The notes under the pieces are model-generated. The model was given only the letters and a program-made list of their open reading frames with translations, had not been told where the DNA came from and did not search any database. 64,000 nt of DNA, taken from NCBI GenBank assembly GCA_022605955.1, contig JAKCOZ010000001.1:96194211-96258210 (forward strand), given 5' to 3'. The position numbers and the translations under genes were made by a program. Of this stretch, positions 23,771 to 35,950 are shown piece after piece. The stretch comes from Rallus limicola (taxonomy: Eukaryota > Chordata > Aves > Gruiformes > Rallidae). Within the stretch, counting starts at the first letter, position 1; each line of letters opens with the position of its first letter.

Positions 23771-26700
23771 TGCTGTTAAGGAATGATACAGTGGCCTGCT
23801 CTATTCACAAGCAGTCATCTGTTTCTACAGCGCAAATCGCAGCTCTCTAGTCACACGTTCTATTTCCTCATCAATAGGACTCACACACATGACCTCTTCA
23901 GCAATCTTTCTTGAGAGATATAATAGTTGGTTTAAGACTGCTCTTAAGGCTATGTTTCACGAAGTACTCAAGATTATATTGCCTATACATTCATCCTGCA
24001 ATCAATTTCAAGCAAAAGCCACAGTAACTCTCATGATTTCAATAGTTTATTGATATAGAAAATATTGCCTAATCACTTATACCTGTTACAACATCTAGTC
24101 ACATAAAATAGTGTTTAACTGCAACAGTTTGAAAGGAACCAATGACATTTGGACACTCTCAGATCATTATAGAACATGATGGTCAAGTGATTCTTGCCAC
24201 AGTACACAGTTAATACAAAAACCATGATTTTGAGAGGGAATAAAGGGTTTAGCAAGCTAGAGCAAGAGTAGCAGGGTTATTAGCAATTCTCTCCTTACTT
24301 TTAACAAACGTATGCAGCATTACATATGAATTTTCCAGGGCTAATTCAGGAATATTGCATGCACTGAAGTTTAGAGATAGTTTGTAAACAACTTCGTTAT
24401 CTTACATTAAAACTGGCAGGACCACTCTGAAGACTGTCTGTGTACTTTCTAGTCCTAGCAAAAAACCCCAGAAGGTATCAATCATCCAGTTTTAATAGCT
24501 GCTGACTGAAGCTATTCATGGTGTTGCACATTGCTACTACTGTGGCCCCATGAATAAGTCTCAAAGTCTCCCCTTCCTTTTTTGTTTCTCTAAGTGGACT
24601 CTTAACAGCACTATTTTTTTTTTCTACTCTCTGAATGGCTTTGAGAGATCAGCTGAAAAGAAACACCATTAGTAAAAACAAAAGTTTTCAAAGAAAAAGT
24701 GGGAACAAAGTGGCCATATTAGAGACAACTTGTGATTCATAGCCTATACTGTGCTTTGCCCCTCTCTTTACCTCAATACACTCTCCGGTATTGCTGCTGG
24801 GTAAGAGCACGGCAGACTACTGCACTTCTCCTAGCAACCAAAAATCACTTAGAGAAAAAAAGACATGATGTCTGCTGACAGGGAGAACAGAGAAATTTGG
24901 GGTCATACAAAGCCAGACATATGTTCTTTTGCATTTTTTCCAAAACCGAGCAGTTGTCAAAAAGGATTCAGTAAATAATAATAAATAGCTCTGTTTTACA
25001 CTGATTCATATTTAATTAAATATCTACTTGTCTACTTGTCACACATTTCATTTTCTTTTAATTCAGTGTTCTAACAGTTCATACTGTTGTTTACAGTTTT
25101 GCCTTTAGGGACATAAATTCTATTCCTTACAATTTCTAAAGTTATTTTCTTTCATTATAAGTGTGTAGAGAAATAATTATACCTCTACATAGATAAAACT
25201 CCCTTTTTTCTTAAGTCTAGATGTACACATAGAGATAACCATTCCTAGAGTTTTAAAGACAACAATACTAAAAGACTATTTTATCATAGGGTCCTCCTAG
25301 TCAACAAGCTGGGATTTTGCCTCTTGAGACTTGATTTTACAGAACAAGTTGCCTGGTCTCATTAGGTAAACATCACATTGCACAGTTTAGGACAATGAAT
25401 TAAATTCATGCAGAATTAAAAAACCCAAAAGTTTCTAATTCAGGCATACATCTGAATTAGATACATCACATTGACTAGCTTAAAATAAAAGCATTATATT
25501 TTAAAATCCAGTTTGGCAACAAAACAGATGTCACAGATCAAGTGTAAAATACAGCCGGCAGTATTTCTGATAGTTCGTTTTTTCCACTGAAAGTGCTTTG
25601 TTTAATAGCTGTCACCTTGACGTAAACCAACTATTTTAGTTAGCCCACTGAATTTCTCTTACATATGATAAAAACACATACACAAGAAATCCAACCACTC
25701 TATCACAGCACTTCAGTACATCAAGTTAAAGCCAGCAAAGAGCTTGGCTCACTGCATCAAATCACAATTTAGCATTTTCTTGCAACCACTCCAAACAAAT
25801 CTGGACTCAAACAATTTAACAGAGAGGTGTATTCACTTCATGGATAAGTGATGTACAAATGGTATAGCAATGATAAAAGCCTAAACATACTGTGTCTAAA
25901 ACAACCCTGAAGTTACTAGGCATCAGCACGATCGTGTTAAGCATGACAGTGTTTTGCCCCCCTTTTCATTCCCTGTGCTGCCTGACCCAGCCACATGCTC
26001 TGCAGCCCAGTTCCCATGCTATTCTTTCTCCTTACTCATTTGCTGTTTGAAGATGGGGTAGTATTTTAATACATCAAACCACAGACCTGGAATCAGGCTG
26101 CTATCCCACTCCTCCCAGCATACAGCACCACTTCTCCAGAGAACTGGGCTAGTGTACATGTACTTGCAGGAACAATAGGCATCAACAGGAGATGACATTA
26201 TGCATTGAACACAGTATTCCATCTCTGGAAAGAAAGGAGGATGTCCTTACAGATTCTTTTGCTGCCTCCACTATGCAGTGAAAATCTTAGAGAGAAGGTC
26301 AGGCTGACTAGGACAAGGATATCCAGGTGAAGAAAAATACACTTTTTAAAACTAGGTCCTAGTCCACAGCCTTGTTATACCATTCGAATTTTCCATAATA
26401 CTGATATAAAAGAAACTATCACCCAACCCTTAGTAACAGAGTTCTCTTTAGGATACAACATAAACTGTTAAAAATTGAACAGTCCTTTTGCCAGGATGAA
26501 GCAAGCTGGGCTACAGGGCACATGGACTTTGAAAAGTGCACCAAATGACAACTTGAGAAACCATGATTATGAGACTCATGTGGCATAAAAAAAGTTCTTA
26601 TAAAGGCTGCTTAATTGGTGACATTTTCACAGCAGTAAAAAAAGTACCTCTGAAACCCTGGTATGAACAGCTCCTCCATTCACCATGAGCCAGGAACAAG

Positions 26701-29700
26701 TTGACTGATGTTAGTTACCTGACATTTTGGTTTTAAAAGGTTATTTTTTTTTCCACTCAGTTTCTCTTGCAATCAATGGTAAGTGATTAACAGACATGAA
26801 CTACAGTTTACTGTTTTACAACTTGCTTCTGGCCACTTATTCTTTACATATTTGTCCAATCTGCATTTATGACAAGCATATTACAGAAAGACCCTTCTCA
26901 CCTTGCCATACTACACCAAAGCCGTGTAGGCAATGCATAAATACAAACTAAAAGACCATATGCTACAACAGGGATTGAGGCATAATCATCTAGGTAAATT
27001 CTAATGAGTTATACCATATTTCAACTCCTAGCATCCCCACTCAAGTTACCAGTTCATTTCCATGTATCAGACCAAATAAACTGTTTCCTCAATCTAAAAA
27101 AAAAAGTGATGAGAGAAAATAAAAGTGAACGATAAAAAAAAGCATAAAAGAGTACCAAGACAGACCACTGCCTTTCACTATAGTTAGACTGAAGGATTCT
27201 GATGAAACGGCAGGAATACAGTGAAGACTCATTGACAAGAAGGGTAATTCTGCCAGCAAACATCATACATCATTAAGGTTGCTCCAAATCAAGCTTGGAA
27301 TAGTGTCTTGTGCAATGAGCACCTGAAAATAATTAATTAATTTGAAAATGCTTTGTGTTCTTCCAGTCATCGCTCACATAGGAAGGTAGAGCTAAATAAT
27401 CTCCACAAGCAGGACAGATAACTAGCATTAAAAGTTTGCTTTAGAATCTGGATGTACACAGTCATAATTGTTCCCAAAATATACACTAGAATCACTAGAA
27501 GATGGGTGGTCTTCCTTTTTCAGCAAGCCAAAGATACATTGTTGCCTTGTAGAATTATCAGGACAAACAAGTAACTTTTTAATTAAACAAACCAAAGCTG
27601 TGTGGATTTTATTGACATGGTTTTTACCTAGGTTTTATTGCACTACAACACAAGGAAGGATGCTTGCATAACCACAAAGCACAAAACCCAGTTAAACAGA
27701 TGTGTAAATTTGCATGGATCTGCAGATAATAACCACTATTTAGTGAGTTTAAAATTTGTTTAGCCAAAAAAAAAAAACCAAAAAAAGCTGATGTAGAATG
27801 GTAAAGACTGCAAGTTCAATGCATATGCACAAGCTACTTCTGCCAGAACACTTCTAAAGTTAATATCTTCACATCACATTTGTCCATAATATGAAGATGA
27901 ATCTCAATTAGGCTTGGCCACTAGAGCACAGCAGTTCAAAACAGGTATCAGCAGGTTATTACATGGCTACTACTGGTTAGTTTGTCTATTGTTGTTCATG
28001 CATTTATTGATGAAGGTTATTATTTTAATAAAATTAAGAGCACATCTTGGATCTCTTCCATGTCAGCAAAGCCAAGATAAGCTGCAGAGATGGAATTAAA
28101 AAGCCATTTCTCATTTCATGAACTTTTGGCTTGAAAAAAACAATATTAAGAAGACATATCATTACATCCACAATCCAGCACAAGACACGGCTTTCTGATT
28201 AGGAAGGGATGCTCTGTACTAGTAAAGAACAGAATATGGGAACAAGTAAGGAGTAAGCAGAACTGAAGCAACATGCACTGGTAGCCTCTAATGTTTGGAA
28301 GCAATCCCCATGGAAGGATATAGCAACAAGCCAACTCCTAACAAGATTACATCACATTACATGTATTAAGATGCAAACCTTTATTTACAGTAAGTCAAAA
28401 TAACAACAGCTTTCAAGGGCTTTCACACAAAGGACTCAGTAGTTACTGATTTCATTGGTACAGAATTGGGTCCTAAATTAATGAGGTCTTGTTTAATTAT
28501 CCACTATAACAATCACATGTGGTTAACAGTTTTTTAACAACAGTTATTTTGTTAGTGAAAGGGTTTGAGGTGAAGACAACACCAATGACTCAAACTTCTG
28601 GACACATAACTTCAAGGGCAGAGTCCACAGTCTGCATTTTATAGGAGAAGCTAGGTGTGAGAGTAAAGATGGTACAACCAGAAACTACATCCATAAATCT
28701 TTTTCCTGAGCAATTATTTTGCATTCAAAGATCTAATTAACATAACTAACAGTCCACATGATTAGTCATGCATAAAAGGTATTCTCAAGATCCTTTATGA
28801 AGTAGTGATTTAAGATCAGATACCGTGTACTTACAGATACTAAAATTTAACAGATTTTTTTTTTAATATACAAGGCATACATACTATAAAAATATAAGTG
28901 CAAGAAAGCGTGGATAACAGTAAGTGTTCTGCAAAATTCAGTAGTTACATGTCAGAAATATCTGTTCAGTCAGAATCGAAAACCCAAACACAGTTATTTA
29001 TTTGGCAAGAGCAAATGCTTACCTTCCACTGCATACAAAATAGATTGCTATAAAAATGCGGAAAAGGGCACCAGTAAACCCAGCATCTTAGCAAGAGACA
29101 GCATCAATATGACTATTAAGTACCCTCCACAAGGTTGGTATGAGAGGTGGTGAGCCAGATGGCAGCCACAGGAAGAGCAACCTCTGCCATGCCAGCTGAG
29201 ATAACAGATAAAACCTGACAGCAGTGTTCCTCTTAGGTGACTGAAACAGAATGTACAGAACCTGTTAGCAATCTATTTAGCCGAGATCAATATTTGAATA
29301 GCAATTCAAGGGTAGCAAATGGCTAAAAAGCCATTGCATACTCTTTAGTAATTTCCACTAAATGGTTCAGCAGCAGACAGAGCATGTCTTGAATTTAGTG
29401 CTATAAGCCTACACTGCATTGCTATAGAAAAGCTACTCCTGGAAACAGTTGACTGGACAGACAACCAAAGCCTCTGTTTCCTCTCACTGATTTTTTGGCA
29501 CATTTTCTTGACACTTTTTATATATCCTTAAAAATCTACTTAGAACATTTTGTCTACTTTTAAGGTTACGTGTCTTTATTTTGCAGTGCTACAACTTATT
29601 CTCCTTAAAGAACATCAATCTCATAATTCCAGAAATTTCATAATGGAGGGATTATTGCAGGAAGTGCACCTCACAAACATTTAACCCTCCCTATTCTACC

Positions 29701-32700
29701 TTTTCTGAAAGAATCATGGGGTATCAGACATTTTGCAGAATACCAATATAGCAAAGGACCAAACCAAGTTATATTTGGATTGTCACATTAATTTTCAAAT
29801 GTATCCACCTCTGGAAGTGCAATAGCAGATTTTCTCATTGCTTATCTTTTCCACATAAATAACATATCAAAGTAAAGAAAGCAAAATATTAAGACTAATT
29901 CAGCAAAGCATTTCATCTTTGGCATAAACTCATCCCCAGTCAGCAAAGGTTTAAAAGCATGTTATTGACTTGGAACAAATGTTTAAATCTCTTAACTTTA
30001 GTGAGATTCTGGAAGCACACTCTTAAATGCTTTGCAGAAGTGGGTCCTATGCTAATGGTAGAAACAAGGTAAAGGAAGCAAAAATGCAAATTTTCCACTT
30101 CAGATTTTTACTCAATGCATTCAAATGCACACATTCCACAGAAGGAAAGGTTATCCATCAACAGCAACTCTCACATGAAAGATCAAGACCTTGTCAGCTC
30201 AAATACTCACTGGAAGAATATACTCTAGCTTTATATGTAAGCCATGTTCTCTGATAGGCAACAGAGACCTGCACAAGGCCACAGATGTGTAACTCACTGG
30301 TATGAAGAAATAAAATGAATAGAAAAAAAAAAACAAGAATGCTTGAGCCACCAACCATTCCAGATTTATACTTTTCATTAGGTGCTTTTGAAATATACTA
30401 ATACTGATAGAAAGTGGTGCTTTTCAAAGTTATTCTCCTATCTTTAATGCCATCACACACTCAAGAGCATGACACAGTTTGCAAGGGACACTGCCTCGAA
30501 GCCAGACCTGGCATAAAAGGTTGTAATTTTCCTTGAAATTGTTACAATTCTTAGCAGGGCATAGTATGACCCAATAAAACTAGTGCCTGAGGTAACACCT
30601 ACACACTTGTATTCTCAGCAGTTGTGGACTTCTTTGTTAATATTGGTTCTTCCAAGCTTCACTAATGGTTGGGAGATTAAAAAACAAAAAACCAAAAAAA
30701 ACCCAACCACATCACAATTAAATAAAAACCAAATAAGCACTCTTAAAAAATGTGATCCGCTGTTTTACCTCTGATACCTAGAGTTTTATGGTACAGACTG
30801 CCTAGTGAGGTGGGCTTTGTTTGGGGTTTTATGTGTGTGTGTTTGATTTTTGTTTGTTTGCTTTTTCAAGAACAGTAACCAAGATTGACAGCTAAAGAAA
30901 AAGGAAACTACAGTTATTTCCTGTACAGATTGCAAGAATATGGGCAGGGCTACAGGAAAACCAGAAGCAAATATTAATAGTAAAATATATGCATATTCTT
31001 TTTGCCATTTCCATTGAGCTCTGCACTTTTCAGGTGTCATAAAAGCATGGACAGAAAAAATAACTTTAGAAGAAAAAATATAATTTTGATCTACACCACC
31101 GTACACTGTGTAATACCACTTTTAAATCCCTAAACAAAACTAATGTCACAAGGATAAGGATAAGGATGGCTAACATGCGTCAAATACTAGTGTCTCTCTC
31201 TGTCTGGACCTGATGCCAAGACAACAAAAAACCCCCAAATCCAACAACAAAAGGCTCTCCAAACCAGGAACGCACTAAGAGGTAACTTTCAAACATAGGA
31301 AACAAACTAAGTACCTATTATTGAACAAATGATCTTTTGAGGTTTGGCTTTTTCCTTAAATTAGAGCATTAGAAATAACGCTATGTTGATATATATTTTC
31401 TCAAAGCAACTGGTGGTGTATGTCACCCTAAGGTGTAACTATAATTACCATGTTCCTAAAGAGACAGGAGTACTGCATGCCAGGCTTTCACACCAGTATT
31501 TCCTCAAAGCTACTTGTTAGTCATTTCGACAATAACAGCTTTTCTCTACTTGGTAATAATGTGCTATCCATAAGGTTTTCCCTCCCTCCCCCACCTTAAG
31601 AGTTGTTAATGTAGGCAAACTTACTCTCTGCAACATCTTCACACAAAAGGGTGGGATCACATCTACACTAGGCAGTTTATTGGCATTTTTTTTCTAAGGG
31701 TCAAGCTCTAAATTAGCTGCTTCACCTGCACCAGCCCACACACACCCTTATCCTATAAGGCTAAACCAGAACAAAGGTTCTACTTGTGTTCTCCATGACA
31801 AAACCAGAATAAATTATGTCTTGCTCCTGTCGTTACAGCAAGCTGGTTAATTACATTTGTTTCATATATCTCCAAACAGTCTGGTACATTAATTACATTC
31901 TATAACACCAAGCTCCTCTGATTCGCTTTGTCACTTCCACTGAGTACTTTAATTGTATTCCTTCTAGCTATACACAATTTTAAATACTTCCTAATAGTTA
32001 CACTTCTACAGCCTGATGTTTTCAGTTTGTATACAAAGATATGTCCAATACTGGTTGTCCTATAGTTAAGGATCAAAATATGTTACAGTAGGAAAATAAA
32101 CAGAAAACAAAGTCCCCACAAAACTAAGACCATGCTGATAGTCACAAGTGTTCCATTAAATCCTTTCACAATAAAAACTCCTTACTGTACACGTACATAC
32201 GTTATACAGAAATGTTGTTACCAGTACACCAAACTAAACATTAAACTGCACAATATATTATACAACCAATGTAAAAGTGTACTTGAATGTCTCCCTCTCC
32301 TTGTCGATTTTGCCTCCTTCCTTGCTAGGGGGTGGGGAAAGATGAGAGGGGAAAAAATACCCAAAGCAGCCTGTGACTGCAAACAATAAACCTAGAGAGC
32401 CCTTGCTTCAGGAGTGATAGAGTAAATGCTTGCAAGCAGTAGCTTCCTGGAACAAAGTTTGCTGTAACAGACAGGCAAAACAAGCCAGGGTCCAAGCCGT
32501 TAACTTCACCTAAGCCTAAAAGACTGTTTAGAGATGCAAATGCTCGATACTAGAAGGAATGCCGAGCATTCGGTCCCAGCACACGCTCATGTACAACCGT
32601 TCGGGTGCTACAGATGCTCGCTTCCTAGCTGTGTGCTTGAAGTACTGTAATGCATCTAACCGTTTCTGCTGCAGCACAGTGCCAGCCCCTACTTTGAAAG

Positions 32701-33642
32701 ACAATTCACCCTTGCACTCAAAGTTTCCGCCCTGCTACAGCGCGCTTCTCCAAGATGCTAATTTATAGCTCCCCACCCATTACTTCGGCTTCAAAACCGC
32801 GAGAGTGTTGTAGAGCAGACCCAAAGGGGGAGCGCGGCGCTGGGGAGAAGAGGAAAGGGGGCGGGGGGTGTGTGGCATAAATAACCCACCCTTTCCCCAA
32901 AGGTTCCCAAACTTCGTGACGGCACTCCCCTCGGAAAGCCCGTAACGAGGGAGAAGATGATGGGCAAGACCCTCCAGCCCCACCCTCGACCGGAGCCCTA
33001 CGGTGGCGGTTGAGCCCCGCCGCACCTGCCCGGCCCCTCGGGGCGAGGAGGGAGCGGGGTGTGGGTGGAGGCGAAGCGGGGTGGTCGGTGCCGTGCTGCC
33101 CCCTGTGCTGCGCGCCGGCCGCTCGCCTGCTCCAGCCTCCGCCAGCGCCGAAGGAGGCGTTTAGGGACTCTGGAAATCCGCCAATTCGCCTCACCTGGAG
33201 CCGAGGCAGAACTAACCTATTTATTTCATCAGCCGGCTTTCTCTCGGTGGAAAGTTTAACAATAGAAGGAGGCAAAGTAACATCAGCTACAACAGCTGTC
33301 TGCCTTTCCTTCCTCCTTCCCGCTCCCCCTCCCCCCAACGCCCCCCAAAAGAAAAGATTTAGCACGGTAGTTTTTTACTCTTTCCTCGCTACATCAAGCT
33401 GGCATTCTTCAATCCATAAGTTATTTTCCCGTTAAGTAAGCAGACGGGAAGGACTGCTTATTGGAAACATATATTCCTCCCCCTTTCTTCACACCCCCCC
33501 CCTTCCCGAAATACCATTTTTATACCAGAAACAAGCTAATGCTGTGTAATGTTAAAGCTTATAATGCCGTCCACGTGCTTTCCCAAACCAGATTCAGATG
33601 AAGGGGAATTCTGCAAGGAAATGGCATATCAAAAATGAGCAA

Positions 33643-33648
33643 ACTTAC
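33643..33648 (-). other. Splice donor of the signal-peptide exon
   Basis: The minus strand reads TATG|GTAAGT at the exon end, a perfect GTAAGT donor leaving phase 1. No matching acceptor with a coding continuation was recognised in the remaining 33.6 kb, so the first intron probably runs past the window start. Confidence 0.7.
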
Positions 33649-33703
33649 CATAGACTTGAAAAAATGCAAATCCAAAGAGCAGGAGTGGCGTCAGCAGACC
33701 CAT
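33649..33703 (-). CDS. First coding exon: signal peptide of an unidentified cell-surface or secreted protein
   Basis: Read on the minus strand from 33703, the exon encodes MGLLTPLLLFGFAFFQVY and the first base (G) of codon 19, then meets a consensus donor at 33648. The peptide is almost wholly hydrophobic, with an LLL-F-GFAFF core, as expected for an ER signal sequence; the n-region carries no basic residue. The start is chosen because A is at -3 and G at +4, and an in-frame TAA lies at 33713-33715, four codons upstream. If not spliced, the frame would stop six codons into the intron. The exon sits in a CpG island. The split codon starts with G, so residue 19 is G, A, V, D or E. Short phase-1 signal-peptide exons before long introns are usual in immunoglobulin-family adhesion and guidance receptors. 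NCAM2 (recalled as an 18-codon-plus-G first exon) and ROBO2 (similar leader) are candidates; neither is proved. The rest of the gene lies outside the window at lower coordinates. Confidence 0.72.
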
Positions 33704-33711
33704 TTTGACAT
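33691..33711 (-). other. Overlapping upstream ORF (6 codons)
   Basis: An ATG eight bases before the main start (A at -3, T at +4) opens MSKWVC and stops at TGA inside the signal-peptide coding sequence, in a different frame. Out-of-frame uORFs that overlap the main start commonly reduce translation of the main ORF. The sequence is seen directly; the regulatory role is inference. Confidence 0.4.
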
Positions 33712-34050
33712 ATTAAAAGCAATCCCGATAGCTTGCGAGACCAATTCCACAGAGATCCAAAAGAAAGTATCCAAAGCCGGTAAGAGGTAGGTCCAAAAGT
33801 TTTCCGTTTCCTAGCAGCTACTTAAAGTGGAAAGGGAAATCTTGAAATCAAAAGCTGCAGATGGAAAGGTCTTGAATGTGACACTTTTAGATCCATACAG
33901 ATTCGAGCAGCGAGCGAGCTCCGAAGGCTTCTGCTTTGCACACACGCTCCTTCCTAAATTCCCACCAATCCAGCCCAAGCGGAGGAATTATTCAAGTGTG
34001 TCTAAGAGTCTCTTTAGGCTCCATGGCAATCCAAAAGCAAGCTCTTTCTT
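33704..34050 (-). other. Probable 5' UTR of the signal-peptide exon (5' end uncertain)
   Basis: This is the stretch directly upstream of the start codon on the minus strand. It contains an in-frame TAA at 33713-33715 and an upstream ATG at 33709-33711. No acceptor with a polypyrimidine tract was evident just before the ATG, so the UTR is probably continuous with the transcription start. The upper limit is a guess, set about 80 bp downstream of a CCAAT box; the true start could lie further into the GC-rich block up to 35.9 kb. Confidence 0.4.
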
Positions 34051-34130
34051 CGGAAGACAAGGAGAGACTCTGAGAAAGGACCTGATTCCTAGAAAGTGCT
34101 CCACAAACTTCCCGGCACTTTGCAGGAAAA

Positions 34131-34139
34131 CCATTGGCT
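34131..34139 (-). promoter_or_regulatory. CCAAT box (NF-Y type)
   Basis: The minus strand reads AGCCAATGG, a good NF-Y core, about 430 bases upstream of the start codon and in the orientation of the gene. No TATA box was found at the expected distance, which fits a CpG-island promoter. A start site near 34.05 kb would be consistent but is inferred. Confidence 0.35.
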
Positions 34140-35219
34140 TAGTTTGGCTATTTTGCTTTCCTCTCGCCCTCCCCCTAACCCTTTCTCTCTCCTTCTCTCC
34201 CAAATCAGCTCAAGCTGCAGAGTTTCTCACTTAACTTCCATAATAGGAACGCCCAGGCAGCGTGCTACGGGAGGGGAACGGCTTTCTCGGCATCCCCTCT
34301 AAAATAAAGCCCTGTTCCCTAGATCTCCCTCCTCTCTGAAAACCAGAGCGGAAACTGCTTGAGGGCAGTAACTCCAGCGCGCTGCAGCCGCGGGCGGGAG
34401 CGGCGGAGTGCCGCCGTGCAGTTGGCGGTGGCGGCAGCGGGGTGCGTGCGGCAGGGGGTGCGGGGGCTCCCGCTGCCGCAGCTCTCCCGGGCGGCCGCGG
34501 TAGCCCGGCGTCCGCCGCTCCGCTATGCTCTCCTCCTCCTCCTCTCCCCTCCCGCCGCCTCCGCCTCCTGCCGCCGCGGACACACCGGCTGGCAAGGAGA
34601 GGGAGGAGAATGAGCGCGGCTCCCGAGGCTGCCTGGGGAAGGGAGGCTGCGGGGTGTGGACTAAACCACTGTGCTCCACACCCACGCGTCCCTCTCCTCC
34701 CGGGGTAGGGAGATGGGGACGGCGATATAAGACAGCCACAGGACTGGGAATCAGGCTTGCTGCAGGCAGATCCCCGACCCCTAACTCCCCCCACCACCCC
34801 GCCTCTCTTTTACAGTTGGGTATAGGTAGAATTTACATGATTGCTCCTCACCGCTTCCCATTTAGTGGGCAGCTAATTTTTCGGTAAGTGATTTCGTGGA
34901 ACTGCTCTCTGATTATTAATTCCCTCTCTCACACGTACACAGACACTTGGGAAAGGGAGACCCTCGAAGAGATAGATCTTCCCCAGAGATTTCTTTCTTG
35001 ACCCACCCGGGGGAGAAAGGAAACGCGGCACGTGAAATAAAAGCGGATCCCGGCAAAGTCTGCGGGGCCGGCGGGCTCGCCCAGCCGAAAGCCAGGGACG
35101 AGAGACCTTCCCGCCCCGAGCCTCCAGAGCCTCCTCCACCGCCCTCCCCGCGGCCGCAGCGCAACTCCCCGCCGCGGGAAAGTTTCGCGGAGCAGACCGC
35201 AGTTCCCCGGAGGCTTGGC

Positions 35220-35242
35220 GGGGCGGGCGGGGAGGGAGGGAG
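35220..35242 (+). promoter_or_regulatory. Second G-quadruplex/GC-box motif
   Basis: The run GGGGCGGGCGGGGAGGGAGG continues as further G-tracts: at least five tracts with one-base loops. It lies inside the GC-richest part of the CpG island, about 430 bp from the other cluster. Confidence 0.5.
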
Positions 35243-35570
35243 GCGAAAGAACGGGTCGCGTTCTCCCCCCCAAGGAACGAGGGGGAGCAGCCCCGCTGCC
35301 CTGCGCGCGCGACGGAGGCTGTCAAACGGCAGAGTAGAAACCCCGCAGGGCCGGGAACGTGAAGGAAGGAGCAACCTAAAGGAAACCGGGATTTAAAAGT
35401 GACGGGTGCCGGCCCAGGGCAAAGGGGTGAGCAGGCAGAGGCACACCTAGCGCAGGGCGAGAGGAGCGGTCGCTGAGAGGCCAGCGGCGGCCCCGAGGTG
35501 ACGGTTAGGGCGGCCGTTGCAGCCGCGCGCCGTCCACGGGCCGGCAGAGGCTCCGCACGGTGAGCCTTGA

Positions 35571-35584
35571 GCGCCCCCTACTGA
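35571..35584 (-). promoter_or_regulatory. CTCF-like binding motif
   Basis: The minus strand reads TCAGTAGGGGGCGC, matching 13 of 14 positions of the core CTCF consensus CCASYAGRKGGCRS; only the first base differs. It lies near the upstream border of the CpG island, where boundary or loop-anchor sites are often found. The match is direct; occupancy is inference. Confidence 0.5.
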
Positions 35585-35666
35585 CCGGCGACGGGCAGCA
35601 GCCGCCGCCTCGGCCCCGGCGTTGCCTTTTGTTGCGGAGAAGCCCGGCGCGCGCGCCGGTGGTGGC

Positions 35667-35689
35667 GGGGCGGGGCGGGTGGGGGTGGG
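35667..35689 (+). promoter_or_regulatory. GC-box cluster with a strong G-quadruplex motif
   Basis: Five G-tracts of 3-5 bases are separated by single bases (GGGGCGGGGCGGGTGGGGG, then TGGG). It holds overlapping Sp1/KLF GC boxes and would be expected to form a very stable quadruplex on the plus strand, which is the template strand for a minus-strand transcript starting upstream of it. Confidence 0.55.
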
Positions 35690-35950
35690 TGAGACACCTC
35701 CCCCCCGCCGGCGGCCCCCGCCTTCCGCCGGCGCGCGGGAGAGCCTAACGGCTGCGGCGGCGGATGCCTGTGCACCCCGGCGGCCCTGGGGGGCCTTCGG
35801 CTAGGGCTGGCTGTGTGGAAAGAGCGGCTGTTGTGACAGGAGCGGCCGAAATTCGGGGGCTACCGGAGGCCACGGGTCTGTTTCGGTAGGGAATAAGACT
35901 CGTCTCCACCAGAGAGCCCCGAAACGAGCGGTGCTGCACGTTAACTTCCT

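Larger units (their letters stand above)
1..33648 (-). other. Inferred first intron (partial)
   Basis: If the donor at 33648 is used, all lower coordinates are intron 1 of the minus-strand gene. No further coding exon was recognised here. Open frames are short, lack family motifs, and the longer ones fall in CR1 or LTR sequence. Apart from the features listed separately, the sequence is AT-rich and non-repetitive to my eye. Stretches where I see nothing specific include 3.3-5.6, 6.2-9.4, 9.55-10.5, 10.7-11.75, 14.2-15.8, 17.2-19.3, 19.6-22.3 and 23.8-32.7 kb. Confidence 0.5.
32800..35950. promoter_or_regulatory. CpG island promoter
   Basis: The base composition changes sharply from the AT-rich surroundings to GC-rich DNA dense in CpG. 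There are two richest blocks, about 32.93-33.18 kb and 34.37-35.80 kb, and a less GC-rich centre carrying the exon. GC boxes, G-tracts, a CCAAT box and a CTCF-like site lie inside. An island of this size over a first exon is typical of a developmentally regulated or broadly used promoter. The long frames in it on both strands arise because stops are rare in GC-rich DNA. Whether transcription also starts on the plus strand cannot be seen. Confidence 0.9.

Noticed and set aside
32763..33365. 200-codon minus-strand frame in the CpG island
   Set aside because: GC-rich DNA lacks stops; composition biased to A, G, P and R, no domain, and it would overlap the intron-1 side of the donor.
33827..34234. 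135-codon plus-strand frame antisense to the 5' UTR
   Set aside because: No conserved motif, and it lies opposite a better-supported exon and UTR; an antisense RNA is possible but not shown.
34722..34729. TATA-like CGATATAAG on the plus strand
   Set aside because: No coding exon or other promoter element lies downstream on that strand; isolated match in the island.
34231..34797. 188-codon minus-strand frame and overlapping plus-strand frames
   Set aside because: Low-complexity A/P/R/S-rich translation of the CpG island in several frames at once; no start or splice support.
34873..35396. Several 110-150-codon frames on both strands
   Set aside because: Same GC-island effect; competing frames of equal length show none is special.
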